Shown here piece after piece: positions 9,828-18,293 of a stretch of DNA of 64,000 nucleotides. Position numbers and translations under genes: made by a program. The first letter of the stretch is position 1, and each line of letters begins with the position of its first letter. The notes under the pieces were generated by a model. That model was given only the letters and a program-made list of their open reading frames with translations, ran no database searches and was not told where the DNA came from. Location of the stretch: positions 372,001 to 436,000 of the forward strand of contig NZ_VEGH01000002.1 in the NCBI RefSeq assembly GCF_007679345.1, in the 5' to 3' direction. This stretch comes from Cellulosimicrobium cellulans (GTDB lineage Bacteria; Actinomycetota; Actinomycetes; Actinomycetales; Cellulomonadaceae).

Positions 9828-11177
9828 ATGTCCTGGTTCGACAACATCCTGTACCCGATCATGGTCGCGGTCGCCTGGATCATGGTGCAGTTCCACTCGC
9901 TGCTGACGTGGCTGGGTCTCGACCCGGCCGGCGGCGCCGCGTGGGGCTTCTCGATCGTCGGCCTCGTGATCGTGATGCGGATCATCCTGATCCCGCTGTT
10001 CTTCAAGCAGATCAAGGCGTCCCGCGGCATGCAGATGCTCGCGCCGGACATGAAGAAGATCCAGGCGAAGTACAAAGGGAAGACGGATCCGGCGTCCCGC
10101 GAGGCCATGAGCCGCGAGACGATGGAGCTGTACCGCAAGCACGGGACGAACCCGTTCTCGTCCTGCCTGCCGATCCTCGCGCAGTCGCCCATCTTCTTCG
10201 CCCTGTTCCGGGTGCTGAACTCGCTCCCGCAGCTCGCCAGCGGCGACTACCCGCGCCCGAACCTCGGCCCGCTGACCCAGGAGCTCGCCGCGCAGGCCGA
10301 GAGCGCCAGCATCTTCGGCGCGCCGCTGTCGGCGACCTTCATGAACGCCGCCCAGTTCGGGACCGCCGCCGCGAACGTGCGCTGGGTGACCATCCTGCTC
10401 GTCGTCGCGATGTCGCTCACCACCTTCACCACGCAGCGCCAGCTGACGATGAAGAACATGCCGCCCGCCGCCCTCGAGGGCCCGATGGCGCAGCAGCAGA
10501 AGATGCTCATGTACGTCTTCCCGCTGATCTTCGCCTTCTCCGGCGTGAACTTCCCGATCGGTGTCCTCATCTACTGGACCACCACGAACCTGTGGTCGAT
10601 GGGCCAGCAGTTCTACACGATCCGCCGGATGCCGGCGCCGGGGTCGCAGGCGGAGGCCGCCCTCAAGGCGCGGCAGGCCAGGAAGGCCTCGCACAAGGGC
10701 CTGGCCATCGAGGAGTCCGACACCCTCACGATCGAGGAGAAGCCGGTCAGCGGTCAGCGGCAGCAGCCCGTCGGCAAGGCGCGCGCGAAGAAGCGCCCCG
10801 TGGGCACGCCGGGCGCTGCCGTGGGCACGTCGGCCGGCGCGAGCGCTCCGGGTGGTGCGGCGAAGGCCGTCTCCGGTGCTGGTGACGCCTCCGGTGCCAA
10901 GGGCGGCGCGGGCGCGGCCACGGGCGCTGCTGGCACGACGAAGGGCGCCGGTACGACGAAGCGCGGTGGCGCGGCCAAGGGCGGTGGCGCGGCCAAGGCG
11001 TCGGGCTCCGGCTCGTCCGGCTCGGGCACGCCGCAGGGCAGCCGGCCCGCGGGTGGCGCGGGCTCGGGCCAGGCGACCTCCGGCAAGAAGAAGCGGAGCG
11101 GCACCGGTCAGGGCACGAGCGGCTCGGCTCAGCGCCGGCCCGGCAGCACCCCGTCCGGCAGCGCGACGGACGACTGA
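9828..11177 (+). CDS. yidC: Membrane protein insertase YidC
   Basis: Oxa1-family insertase that integrates and folds inner-membrane proteins with or without Sec. It has 449 residues with about five membrane segments. The first is residues 7-25, and MRIILIPLFFKQIKASRGMQ holds the conserved arginine of the hydrophilic groove. Later segments include SCLPILAQSPIFFALFRVL, WVTILLVVAMSLTTFT and MYVFPLIFAFSGVNFPIGVLIYW. After about residue 300 the protein has a long Ala/Gly/Ser/Lys tail ending in basic clusters (KKKRSG), probably for ribosome contact. GGAG is 10 bases upstream of the ATG. Confidence 0.95.
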   Translation: MSWFDNILYPIMVAVAWIMVQFHSLLTWLGLDPAGGAAWGFSIVGLVIVMRIILIPLFFKQIKASRGMQMLAPDMKKIQAKYKGKTDPASREAMSRETMELYRKHGTNPFSSCLPILAQSPIFFALFRVLNSLPQLASGDYPRPNLGPLTQELAAQAESASIFGAPLSATFMNAAQFGTAAANVRWVTILLVVAMSLTTFTTQRQLTMKNMPPAALEGPMAQQQKMLMYVFPLIFAFSGVNFPIGVLIYWTTTNLWSMGQQFYTIRRMPAPGSQAEAALKARQARKASHKGLAIEESDTLTIEEKPVSGQRQQPVGKARAKKRPVGTPGAAVGTSAGASAPGGAAKAVSGAGDASGAKGGAGAATGAAGTTKGAGTTKRGGAAKGGGAAKASGSGSSGSGTPQGSRPAGGAGSGQATSGKKKRSGTGQGTSGSAQRRPGSTPSGSATDD

Positions 11178-11228
11178 GACCTCCGCGCCTCGGCGCGACC
11201 CCGACCCTCCCAGCAAGGAGAGCCCCAC

Positions 11229-11741
11229 ATGACCACACCCACCGACGCAGCCGGTGAGGCCGGCGCCGTGACCCGCCTCGAGGAGGAGGGCGAGATCGCG
11301 GCCGACTACCTCGAGGAGCTGCTCGACATCGCCGACCTGGACGGGGACATCGACATCGACGTCGACCACGGTCGCGCCGCGGTGGAGATCGTCGCAGAGG
11401 AGGGCACCGAGCGCGCCCTCCGTCGGCTGGTCGGCGAGGACGGCGAGGTCCTCGACGCCCTGCAGGAGCTGACCCGGCTCGCGGTCCAGGCGAAGACCGG
11501 CGATCGCAGCCGGCTCATGCTGGACATCGCCGGCTACCGTGCCGGCCGCAAGACCGAGCTCGTCCAGGTGGCCGAGCAGGCGATCGCGCAGGTGCGGTCG
11601 TCCGGCTCGGAGGTGGCGCTGGAGCCGATGAACCCGTTCGAGCGGAAGGTCGTGCACGACGCCGTGGCGGCGGCGGGGATGACCTCCGACTCGGAGGGCG
11701 TCGAGCCGGCGCGCTACGTCGTCGTGAAGCCCGCGAGCTGA
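11229..11741 (+). CDS. jag: Jag/KhpB-type KH-R3H RNA-binding protein
   Basis: RNA-binding protein of the Jag (KhpB/EloR) family, linked to cell elongation and sRNA function in Gram-positives. It has 170 residues. An acidic N-terminus (EEEGEIAADYLEELLDIADLDGDIDIDVD) is followed by a KH domain (RRLVGEDGEVLDALQELTRLAV) and a C-terminal R3H domain, EPMNPFERKVVHDAV with the R-x3-H pair, then SEGVEPARYVVVKP. An AGGAGAGC site lies just upstream of the ATG. It is the last gene before a strong terminator. Confidence 0.95.
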   Translation: MTTPTDAAGEAGAVTRLEEEGEIAADYLEELLDIADLDGDIDIDVDHGRAAVEIVAEEGTERALRRLVGEDGEVLDALQELTRLAVQAKTGDRSRLMLDIAGYRAGRKTELVQVAEQAIAQVRSSGSEVALEPMNPFERKVVHDAVAAAGMTSDSEGVEPARYVVVKPAS

Positions 11742-11769
11742 CGCCCGCCGACGTTTCCGCAGGAGTCAT

Positions 11770-11803
11770 CGAGAGGCCGGTCCCGAACGGGGCCGGCCTC
11801 TCG
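11770..11803 (+). terminator. Terminator of rpmH-jag operon
   Basis: An 11-bp perfect stem (11770-11780 with 11793-11803, CGAGAGGCCGG/CCGGCCTCTCG) continues through a T-G wobble and CCC/GGG to a GAAC tetraloop. It starts 28 bases after the jag stop codon and is followed by GCGTTTCGTC. Confidence 0.85.
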
Positions 11804-11961
11804 GCGTTTCGTCGACGGCCGGAGAATACGTCCCAGGGAAGTCGTTTTCTGGTGAACGAACGACGGAAACGTGGTGAACCGCGGAAGTCTGCCACACCCC
11901 CCAGCGGAAGCACGTTCGCGCTCTCAGCTCCTCCCTCGGCCGGCGGCGGGGGTCACCAGGT

Positions 11962-11990
11962 CGAGATCGGTGAGTGAGCGCGAGATCGGT
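11962..11990. repeat. CGAGATCGGT direct repeat pair, 19-bp phase
   Basis: CGAGATCGGT occurs at 11962-11971 and 11981-11990, start-to-start 19 bp. The same 10-mer pair at the same 19-bp spacing occurs at 45089 and 45108. No inverted partner is seen at this copy. Confidence 0.7.
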
Positions 11991-12676
11991 CGGTGGGACC
12001 GGCCTCCCCGCGACGCGCCGGTCGCGCGGGTTGCTCATGATCGGTCCTGTGGCAGTGGGTGGAACCCCGAACGGAATCGGTAGGACCTGTCCGACGCGTT
12101 CGCGAGACTCGGAGCCCGGGCGGCCACCCTCCCGGGTGGATCGGCCGCGGGTGCACCTGCGCAGTGGGGCGCACCGTCGACACAGCGGCGAGCCGGGGGG
12201 TGGGACCGGGGACGAGCGGGGAGGTGCTCGGGGTCGCCGTGCACCGGCCGGTCGAGATCCCCGACCCTCGCCGTCGAACCCGGCGCACGCTGGACGCTGC
12301 GGCTACGCGGGAGGTCCTCCAGAGCCTCGGCGCGCGCCCCGACGCCCGGCACGTGCAGCGAGACGTGGCGGGTGGCGTTCGCGATCGCACGTCGTCGCAA
12401 CCCGACGCGGTGCCTGCGTGGCAAGCGCGACGTGTCGCGCCGCACGCCTGGCACGTCGTCGGCTGTGGAGCGGGGAGGGAGGTCACGACACAGTCGCCGC
12501 CTCGGCCGCACCTGGGTATCCGTTGCAACGTCATGGGCTGGGCACGGCGTGAGCGCCTGAAGCCACGGGGGCATGAGCGGCGTGCGGCGTGCGACGCGCG
12601 GCGTTCGGCGTGCGGCCGTGGATGGTGCGGCGTGCGGCGTGCGGTCTCGCGTGTCGGCGCCTGCCGGATGGCACAC

Positions 12677-12690
12677 GTTCCACGTGGAAC
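12677..12690. other. parS: parS site
   Basis: Perfect 14-bp palindrome GTTCCACGTGGAAC, the ParB-binding site core. It is the first perfect site of the cluster. Confidence 0.92.
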
Positions 12691-12854
12691 GGGCCGCCGA
12701 GATGATCGCACTCCCGGCGTTGGTCCGTGGGACCACTGCGCGCGGCGGGCGAGCGCCGGCCGGGGGAGGGAGCTCCGCGTCCGCGACGCGAAGGCGTGCC
12801 GTCGGGCACGTGCGTCGCGGGATAGCGAGCGCGGACGTCGCGCCGTGCGGGACG

Positions 12855-12868
12855 GTTCCACGTGGAAC
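12855..12868. other. parS: parS site
   Basis: Perfect palindrome GTTCCACGTGGAAC, 178 bp after the previous copy. Confidence 0.92.
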
Positions 12869-13014
12869 ACGCGCGAGTGACCACTCGGTGGCGCGGTGCC
12901 CTTCGCACCCTCCCCGCGTGCACGCCGCCCCGGGCGCCGCCGATGCCGGTTGCCCGGGCGGGACGAAGGGAGCGGACCGCGCGGCGATCCGCGCCGACCT
13001 GACAGTGCGCACGC

Positions 13015-13028
13015 GTTCCACGTGGAAC
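13015..13028. other. parS: parS site
   Basis: Perfect palindrome GTTCCACGTGGAAC, 160 bp after the previous copy. Weaker relatives centred on CACGTG follow at 13084-13097 (three mismatches) and 13150-13163 (five mismatches). Confidence 0.92.
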
Positions 13029-13658
13029 GAGCGGGCCCGGTCGGAGCGGTACGTCGGCGGCAGGCGGCGCGAAGTCGGTCACGCATCCACGTGGGACGAC
13101 GCCTCCACGGAGCGCGTCCTCGACGGAGGGCGACGCTCGGGGCGCGCCCACGTCACGTGGAGCAAGGGCTCGACGGCACTCGCACGCGACGCGGGCAACG
13201 GCTCAGCGGGGTCGCTCACTGCGTGGTCGCGGCCTACCCGACCCGACCGTGGCTCGCACCTTGCGGACGGCGCCCGGCAGGGCCCGTGCGTCGCGTGGAC
13301 CGTGGGCCGACCCCGGCGTACCGGCCGGACCGGGGGGCGACGACCCTTCGAAGGCGGGCGGAGCGAGCCGGGCCAGCCCCGGGGCGGCGGCGGGTGCACG
13401 AGCGGGCCCGTCTCGGCCGAGGAGTACTCCGCGAGCAGGTCCGCCCGCACGAGGGCTCAGACCGGGGGAGGCGGGGCCGGGCCAGGGGGAGTAGCGGCGG
13501 GATGCTGGGGAACCACCGCCACGAGCGGTCGGGTCTGCAGCGCATGCGACGGCATACGCGCGAGCGCGGGGTGGGATGCCGGCGCGCAGTGAGGCCGATG
13601 TCGGATGCCCGCGCCCAACGGTGGTGGTGGGTGCCGGCGCCCGGTGCGCGGGCACCGT

Positions 13659-13672
13659 GTTTCACGTGGATC
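13659..13672. other. Imperfect parS site
   Basis: GTTTCACGTGGATC has two mismatches to the local consensus. Its left half matches the GTTTCAC form used by many bacteria. Confidence 0.6.
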
Positions 13673-13922
13673 ACCGCCCCTCTCCCACCGGAGGCAGCGC
13701 GGACGGTGTGCATCGCCTGGCGCTCCCGCGCCCGGGTGTCCCCGACACCCGCTCTGGTCACGGCGGAGGATGTCCCGCGCCACCACCAGGAGTGCGCAGC
13801 GGCCCTGAGGATCCTCCTGGTCCCGGCAGGACGGGCGACCACCCGGAAGACCGAGACCATCCGCGTCAGCCCGTACGTGCCGGTCTTCGCCTCGGCGTCG
13901 CCGACCCGCGCGGATGTCCGAG

Positions 13923-13954
13923 GTTCCACGTGGAACCGGAGTTCCACGTGGAAC
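13923..13954. other. parS: Tandem parS pair
   Basis: Two perfect GTTCCACGTGGAAC palindromes at 13923-13936 and 13941-13954, separated by four bases. They lie about 130 bp before rsmG and may seed ParB loading. Confidence 0.92.
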
Positions 13955-14080
13955 CGGACCCCCGCCACGCCCGTTCCGGCGCCGGGTGCGTCGGAGCCGC
14001 GCGGTACCGTAGGACACCAGTGCGCACCGGTCCCGGACCGCCCCCCGCGCACCACCCGATCCCGAGACCAGGGGAGTGCT

Positions 14081-14857
14081 GTGCGGCCTGAGTCCGCCCC
14101 CGAGCGTGACGACGAGCAGCGTGACGCGCCCGTCGACCCCCTGGACGGCGACCCGCGCCTGCCGGAGCTCTTCGGCTCCGCGTGGCCGGTCGTCGAGGGG
14201 TTTCACGCCATGCTGCGTGACCAGGGCGTTCTCCGTGGTCTGGTCGGTCCGCGCGAGGTCACGCGACTCTGGGAGCGGCACCTGGTGAACTCCGCCGCCG
14301 TGGTGCCGTTCCTCCCCGAGACCGGGACGATCGTCGACGTCGGCAGCGGCGCCGGCCTGCCCGGGATCGTCGTGGCGGCGATGCGGCCGGAGGCGGAGGT
14401 CGTGCTCCTGGAGCCGATGGAACGCCGGACCGACTGGCTGTCGGAGGTCGTCGACACCCTCGGGCTGTCCAACGCCCGCGTGCTGCGCGGTCGCGCCGAG
14501 GACCAGATCGGTCACCTGCAGGCGGGCGCCGTCACCGCGCGCGCCGTCGCGGCGCTCGACAAGCTGTACGGCTGGACGCTGCCGCTGCTCGCGGTCGGCG
14601 GCCGCCTGGTGGCGCTCAAGGGCGGACGGGCGCAGGACGAGGCGGAGGCGGCCGCCTCGGTGGGGGAGCGGTACGGCGGTGGACCGGCGGCGATCGAGGT
14701 CGCGCCGACCCTGCCGGGACTGGAGCCGACCAGCGTCGTGCTGGTGACCCGGACGGCCGCCGGCACCACGCCGGCCCCGGCGGCCGGCCGCGTTTCACGT
14801 GGAACGGAGGGCCGGTCCCGCCGACCGCGCCGCTCGACGAAGGGACAGGGCGCGTGA
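14081..14857 (+). CDS. rsmG: 16S rRNA (guanine-N7) methyltransferase RsmG
   Basis: SAM-dependent methylation of G527 of 16S rRNA. It has 258 residues. The SAM-binding motif is VDVGSGAGLPGIVVA, followed by VLLEPMERRTDWL and the family's ARAVAALDKLYGWTLPLL. The start is GTG (VRPESAPERDD...) preceded by AGGGGAG four bases upstream; the open frame continues far upstream through non-coding DNA. The last 30 codons, after VVLVTRTAAG, are a basic extension that contains a parS-like palindrome. The stop codon overlaps the parA GTG. Confidence 0.93.
   Translation: MRPESAPERDDEQRDAPVDPLDGDPRLPELFGSAWPVVEGFHAMLRDQGVLRGLVGPREVTRLWERHLVNSAAVVPFLPETGTIVDVGSGAGLPGIVVAAMRPEAEVVLLEPMERRTDWLSEVVDTLGLSNARVLRGRAEDQIGHLQAGAVTARAVAALDKLYGWTLPLLAVGGRLVALKGGRAQDEAEAAASVGERYGGGPAAIEVAPTLPGLEPTSVVLVTRTAAGTTPAPAAGRVSRGTEGRSRRPRRSTKGQGA
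14792..14805. other. parS: parS site inside rsmG 3' end
   Basis: GTTTCACGTGGAAC, a common natural parS variant (one mismatch to the local consensus), lies in the C-terminal extension of rsmG, about 50 bases before parA. Confidence 0.85.
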
Positions 14858-15843
14858 CGACGGACCCCAGCCGCTGGGAGATCGAGGACCCCGACGAGCG
14901 GCGCCGCGCCGCGCTCGTCGAGAGCCTGCCGCCCGCGGACGACGACACCCCGCTGATGGCGGAGCTGCGCCAGGACGCCCGCCGCCGCATCGAGCTGCGC
15001 GGCCGGACGTTCCCCCGGCCGGACCGCACGCGCGTGATCACCGTCGCCAACCAGAAGGGCGGCGTCGGGAAGACGACCACGACGGTGAACCTGGCGGCAG
15101 CGCTGGCGCAGTCCGGTCTGCACGTCCTCGTGATCGACAACGACCCCCAGGGCAACGCGTCGACGGCCCTGGGTGTCGACCACCGCGCCGGGGTGACCTC
15201 GGTGTACGACGTGCTCGTGGACGGGACCCCGCTCGCCCAGGCGGTGTACCCGAGCCCGGACGTGCCCAACCTCTGGTGCGCCCCGGCGACGATCGACCTC
15301 TCCGGAGCCGAGATCGAGCTGGTGTCGATGGTGGCCCGCGAGACGCGGCTGCGGAACGCGGTGCACGCCTACCTGGAGGAGCGCGAGCGCCGGGGTGAGC
15401 CCCGGATCGACTACGTCCTCGTGGACTGCCCGCCCAGCCTGGGACTGCTGACGGTGAACGCCTTCGTGGTCGGCGACGAGGTCCTGATCCCGATCCAGTG
15501 CGAGTACTACGCCCTGGAGGGCCTGAGCCAGCTGCTCAAGTCGATCGAGCTGATCCAGGCCCACCTCAACCGCGGGCTGCACGTGTCGACGATCCTGCTC
15601 ACCATGTACGACGGCCGGACCAACCTCGCGCAGCAGGTGGCGCAGGAGGTGCGGGAGCACTTCCCCGACAAGACCCTCCGGACGACGGTGCCCCGGTCCG
15701 TGCGCGTCTCGGAGGCGCCGTCCTACGGGCAGACCGTCCTGACGTACGATCCCGGCTCGAGCGGTGCGCTGGCCTACCTGGAGGCGGCGCGCGAGCTCGC
15801 CGAGCGCGGCACCACGGCCGACCGGAAGAAGGAGGACGCGTGA
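14854..15843 (+). CDS. parA: Chromosome partitioning ATPase ParA
   Basis: Walker-type ATPase that binds nucleoid DNA and moves ParB-parS complexes to segregate sister origins. It has 329 residues. The deviant Walker A KGGVGKT is at residues 68-74 ([19 protein letters not shown]); [17 protein letters not shown] and [18 protein letters not shown] are the A' and B motifs. A 60-residue acidic N-terminal extension precedes the core, as in other actinobacterial ParA. The start is GTG overlapping the rsmG stop; the 3' end overlaps parB. Confidence 0.96.
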   Translation: MTTDPSRWEIEDPDERRRAALVESLPPADDDTPLMAELRQDARRRIELRGRTFPRPDRTRVITVANQKGGVGKTTTTVNLAAALAQSGLHVLVIDNDPQGNASTALGVDHRAGVTSVYDVLVDGTPLAQAVYPSPDVPNLWCAPATIDLSGAEIELVSMVARETRLRNAVHAYLEERERRGEPRIDYVLVDCPPSLGLLTVNAFVVGDEVLIPIQCEYYALEGLSQLLKSIELIQAHLNRGLHVSTILLTMYDGRTNLAQQVAQEVREHFPDKTLRTTVPRSVRVSEAPSYGQTVLTYDPGSSGALAYLEAARELAERGTTADRKKEDA

Positions 15844-17066
15844 GCGACAAGCGGCGAGGTCTCGGGCGCGGCCTGGGCGCGCTCATCCCCACCGGGGCGG
15901 AGCCCCGCGAGGGGGACCGGCCCGTCGACGTCTTCTTCCCGGACCGCACCATCGCGGACTCCGACGGGCGCGCGACCGCGGACGGCCGCGAGGCGCGCGA
16001 GGCGCGTTCCGACGCTCTGACCAGCGAAAATATCGGGAGCGCCGTCGACGCGACTGCCGCGGGGGCCCCGGCGCCCGCCACCCCCGCCACGCGGTCCAAC
16101 GGCCGCAAGGGTGTCCCGTCGCTCACGGTGCGGCAGCCCACGCGCACCCGGGCCCGGACTGCCGCCGAGCGCGCCGTCGCCCAGGACCCGGCGCCCGCCG
16201 CCGAGGTGCCCCCGATGCCACCCACGGCCGAGGTCGACGACCTGGTTCCCGTGCCGGGTGCGACTTTCGCCGACCTCCCGGTCACCGCGATCCGGCCGAA
16301 CCCGCGCCAGCCGCGCTCGGTGTTCGACGAGGACGCGCTGGACGAGCTCGTGGGGTCCATCCGCGAGATCGGCGTGCTGCAGCCCGTCGTCGTGCGCGCG
16401 GTCGACGACGGCTACGAGCTCATCATGGGGGAGCGGCGCTGGCGCGCGACCCAGGCGGCGGGCCTCGACACCATCCCGGCGATCGTGCGGCAGACCGAGG
16501 ACGGCGACCTGCTGCGCGACGCGCTGCTGGAGAACCTGCACCGGTCCCAGCTCAACCCGCTGGAGGAGGCGGCCGCGTACCAGCAGCTGCTGGACGACTT
16601 CGGCTGCACGCACGACGAGCTGGCGCAGCGGATCCACCGCTCCCGCCCGCAGATCTCCAACACGCTGCGTCTGCTCCGGCTGCCCCCGCTCGTGCAGCGC
16701 CGGCTCGCCGCGGGCGTGCTCTCCGCCGGACACGCCCGCGCCCTGCTCGGTCTGAGCGACGGTGCCGCCATCGAGCGCCTCGCGCAGCGGATCGTGGCCG
16801 AGGGGCTGTCCGTGCGGGCGGTCGAGGAGATCGTCGCGCTCGGGGCGGAGGACGGTGCCCCCAAGAAGCGCCGTCCGCGCGCCGGGCTGCGGAACGAGGC
16901 TCTGGACGACCTCGCGAGCCGGCTCTCGGACCGGTTCGAGACCCGGGTGAAGGTCGACCTCGGCAAGCAGCGGGGCAAGCTCACGGTGGAGTTCGCCTCG
17001 GTGCAGGACCTCAACCGCATCCTGTCGAGCCTCGCGCCCGACGACCCGGGCATCCTGCGCTCCTGA
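15840..17066 (+). CDS. parB: Chromosome partitioning protein ParB
   Basis: Binds parS and spreads along DNA as a CTP-dependent clamp. It has 408 residues. The N-terminus has the ParA-stimulating [14 protein letters not shown] (residues 4-17), then a long disordered Ala/Pro/Arg segment to about residue 140. The CTPase/spreading domain has GERRWRA (197-203) and ENLHR (231-235). The HTH for parS is about 258-280 ([23 protein letters not shown]), and the C-terminal dimerisation domain ends the chain. The GTG start overlaps the parA stop, with GGAGG just upstream. Its targets are the palindromes at 12677-14805 and 29761. Confidence 0.96.
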   Translation: MSDKRRGLGRGLGALIPTGAEPREGDRPVDVFFPDRTIADSDGRATADGREAREARSDALTSENIGSAVDATAAGAPAPATPATRSNGRKGVPSLTVRQPTRTRARTAAERAVAQDPAPAAEVPPMPPTAEVDDLVPVPGATFADLPVTAIRPNPRQPRSVFDEDALDELVGSIREIGVLQPVVVRAVDDGYELIMGERRWRATQAAGLDTIPAIVRQTEDGDLLRDALLENLHRSQLNPLEEAAAYQQLLDDFGCTHDELAQRIHRSRPQISNTLRLLRLPPLVQRRLAAGVLSAGHARALLGLSDGAAIERLAQRIVAEGLSVRAVEEIVALGAEDGAPKKRRPRAGLRNEALDDLASRLSDRFETRVKVDLGKQRGKLTVEFASVQDLNRILSSLAPDDPGILRS

Positions 17067-17124
17067 CGATCGGCGCCGCGGGACGCCGGCCGGGCAGAGG
17101 CCCGCTCAGCGCCCCGCTCCCGCC

Positions 17125-17165
17125 ACGAGGCGCCGGCACCCTCCCCGGGGTTGCTGGCGCCTCGT
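17125..17165. terminator. Terminator between parB and ddl
   Basis: A 14-bp stem (17125-17138 with 17152-17165) contains one G-T wobble and has a GC-rich 13-base loop. It lies between the convergent parB and ddl stop codons and could end transcription from both sides. Confidence 0.7.
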
Positions 17166-17194
17166 CGTGCGGCTCCAACGGGGCCTGGGCGCCT

Positions 17195-18157
17195 TCAGCG
17201 CCCCGACAGACCCGCCTCGACGAGCCGCCGGTAGAGCGTCGGCAGGTGGTGGCCACCGGCCTCGGCACCCTGCGGGAACAGCGACGTCTCCGTCATCCCC
17301 GGGGCGACATTCACCTCGAGGAACCACGGCTGCCCGTCCGCGTCGATGATGAGGTCCGTCCGGGACAGGTGCCGCAGGCCCAGCACCTGGTGCGCGAGCA
17401 CCGCGGTCTCGGCGGCCCGCGCCGCGAGGTCGTCGGTGAGCCGGGCCGGGGCGAAGTACTCCGTGCGGCCGGGGTTGTACCGGGCGTCGTAGTCGTAGGG
17501 GCCGTCGGTGACCACCTCGACAGCCGGGAGGGCTACGGGGGAGCCGTCCAGCTCGACGACGCCGACCGCGACCTCGACGCCCTCGACGGCGCGCTCGATC
17601 AGCGCGGTGTCGCCGTAGGCGAAGCAGGCGACCATCGCGCCGGGCAGCTCCTCGGCGGTGCGGACGAGCGTGACGCCGAGCGCGGAGCCGCCCCGTGACG
17701 GCTTCACCACGAGCGGCAGCCCCAGCTTCGCGACCACCGCGTCCATGACCCGCCCCGCGCCGAGATCCCGGAACAGGCTCTGCGGCAGCGTGACGAACTC
17801 CGGGGTGGCGATGCCGGCCCGGGTGACGGTGGTCTTGGCGATCGGCTTGCTCCAGGCGACCCGGCTCGCGCGGGGACCGGTGCCGAGGCTCGGGACGTCC
17901 AGCAGCTCGAGGACGTCGCGCACCGAGCCGTCCTCGCCGCTCGCGCCGTGCAGCAGCGGCCACACGAGGTCCGGCCGGGTCTCCGCGAGGGCGGGGACCA
18001 GGTCGGCGTCCACGTCGTGCACCGACACGTCGACCCCGGCGGTGCGCAGCGCCTCGGCCACGCGCCGGCCCGAGCGGAGGGAGACGTCCCTCTCGTGCGA
18101 CAGGCCGCCCGCCAGGACGACGACGCGCGGAGCGGCGGGGACGGGGTCGTGCGGCAC
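17195..18157 (-). CDS. ddl: D-alanine--D-alanine ligase
   Basis: ATP-grasp ligase making D-Ala-D-Ala for peptidoglycan precursors. It has 320 residues. Family motifs are GGLSHERDVSLRSG (phosphate loop), LLHGASGEDGSVRDVLELL, PLVVKPSRGGSALGV, and the Mg-binding C-terminal EVNVAPGMTETSLFP. The start is GTG (VPHDPVPAAPR) with GGAGG nine bases upstream. It lies 136 bases after the aminotransferase gene in the same direction. It is shorter than many Ddl proteins, and no second ddl is seen in the window. Confidence 0.92.
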   Translation of the reverse strand: MPHDPVPAAPRVVVLAGGLSHERDVSLRSGRRVAEALRTAGVDVSVHDVDADLVPALAETRPDLVWPLLHGASGEDGSVRDVLELLDVPSLGTGPRASRVAWSKPIAKTTVTRAGIATPEFVTLPQSLFRDLGAGRVMDAVVAKLGLPLVVKPSRGGSALGVTLVRTAEELPGAMVACFAYGDTALIERAVEGVEVAVGVVELDGSPVALPAVEVVTDGPYDYDARYNPGRTEYFAPARLTDDLAARAAETAVLAHQVLGLRHLSRTDLIIDADGQPWFLEVNVAPGMTETSLFPQGAEAGGHHLPTLYRRLVEAGLSGR

Positions 18158-18293
18158 GGTTCGGGTCCTCCTGGTGCGGCCGCGGGGGCCGGTCGTCGAC
18201 GGGCGGTGTGGTGCCGGTGCTCGGGGCAGCGGGCGCCGCCCCGACCGTACCGGGTCCTGGGCCGCGGCCGGTCGGTCCCGGCCGCGGCCTGCG

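Larger units (their letters stand above)
11804..14080. other. Gene-free parS-rich region between jag and rsmG
   Basis: In this 2.3 kb stretch I find no open frame with family similarity, a plausible ribosome site or consistent codon use on either strand. Long open frames exist but look like products of base composition. The content is: a pair of CGAGATCGGT direct repeats (11962, 11981); simple GCGTGCGGC-type repeats (about 12578-12645); five perfect and several imperfect parS palindromes from 12677 to 13954; and a likely rsmG ribosome site at the right end. In related genomes jag and rsmG are close neighbours, so this spacer is an insertion relative to the usual layout. I infer a centromere-like partition region. 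Confidence 0.7.

Noticed and set aside
9603..11657. 684-codon minus-strand open frame opposite yidD, yidC and jag
   Set aside because: Composition-driven shadow; the plus strand carries three well-known genes with proper starts.
12350..12816. CACGTG hexamers at about 12350 and 12808 as parS sites
   Set aside because: Only the central hexamer matches; the flanking arms are absent.
11953..14055. Several open frames of 270-650 codons in the jag-rsmG gap, on both strands
   Set aside because: They overlap one another, are rich in Arg, Pro and Gly, repeat FHVE or STWN where the parS palindromes are translated, and have no recognisable domains or ribosome sites.
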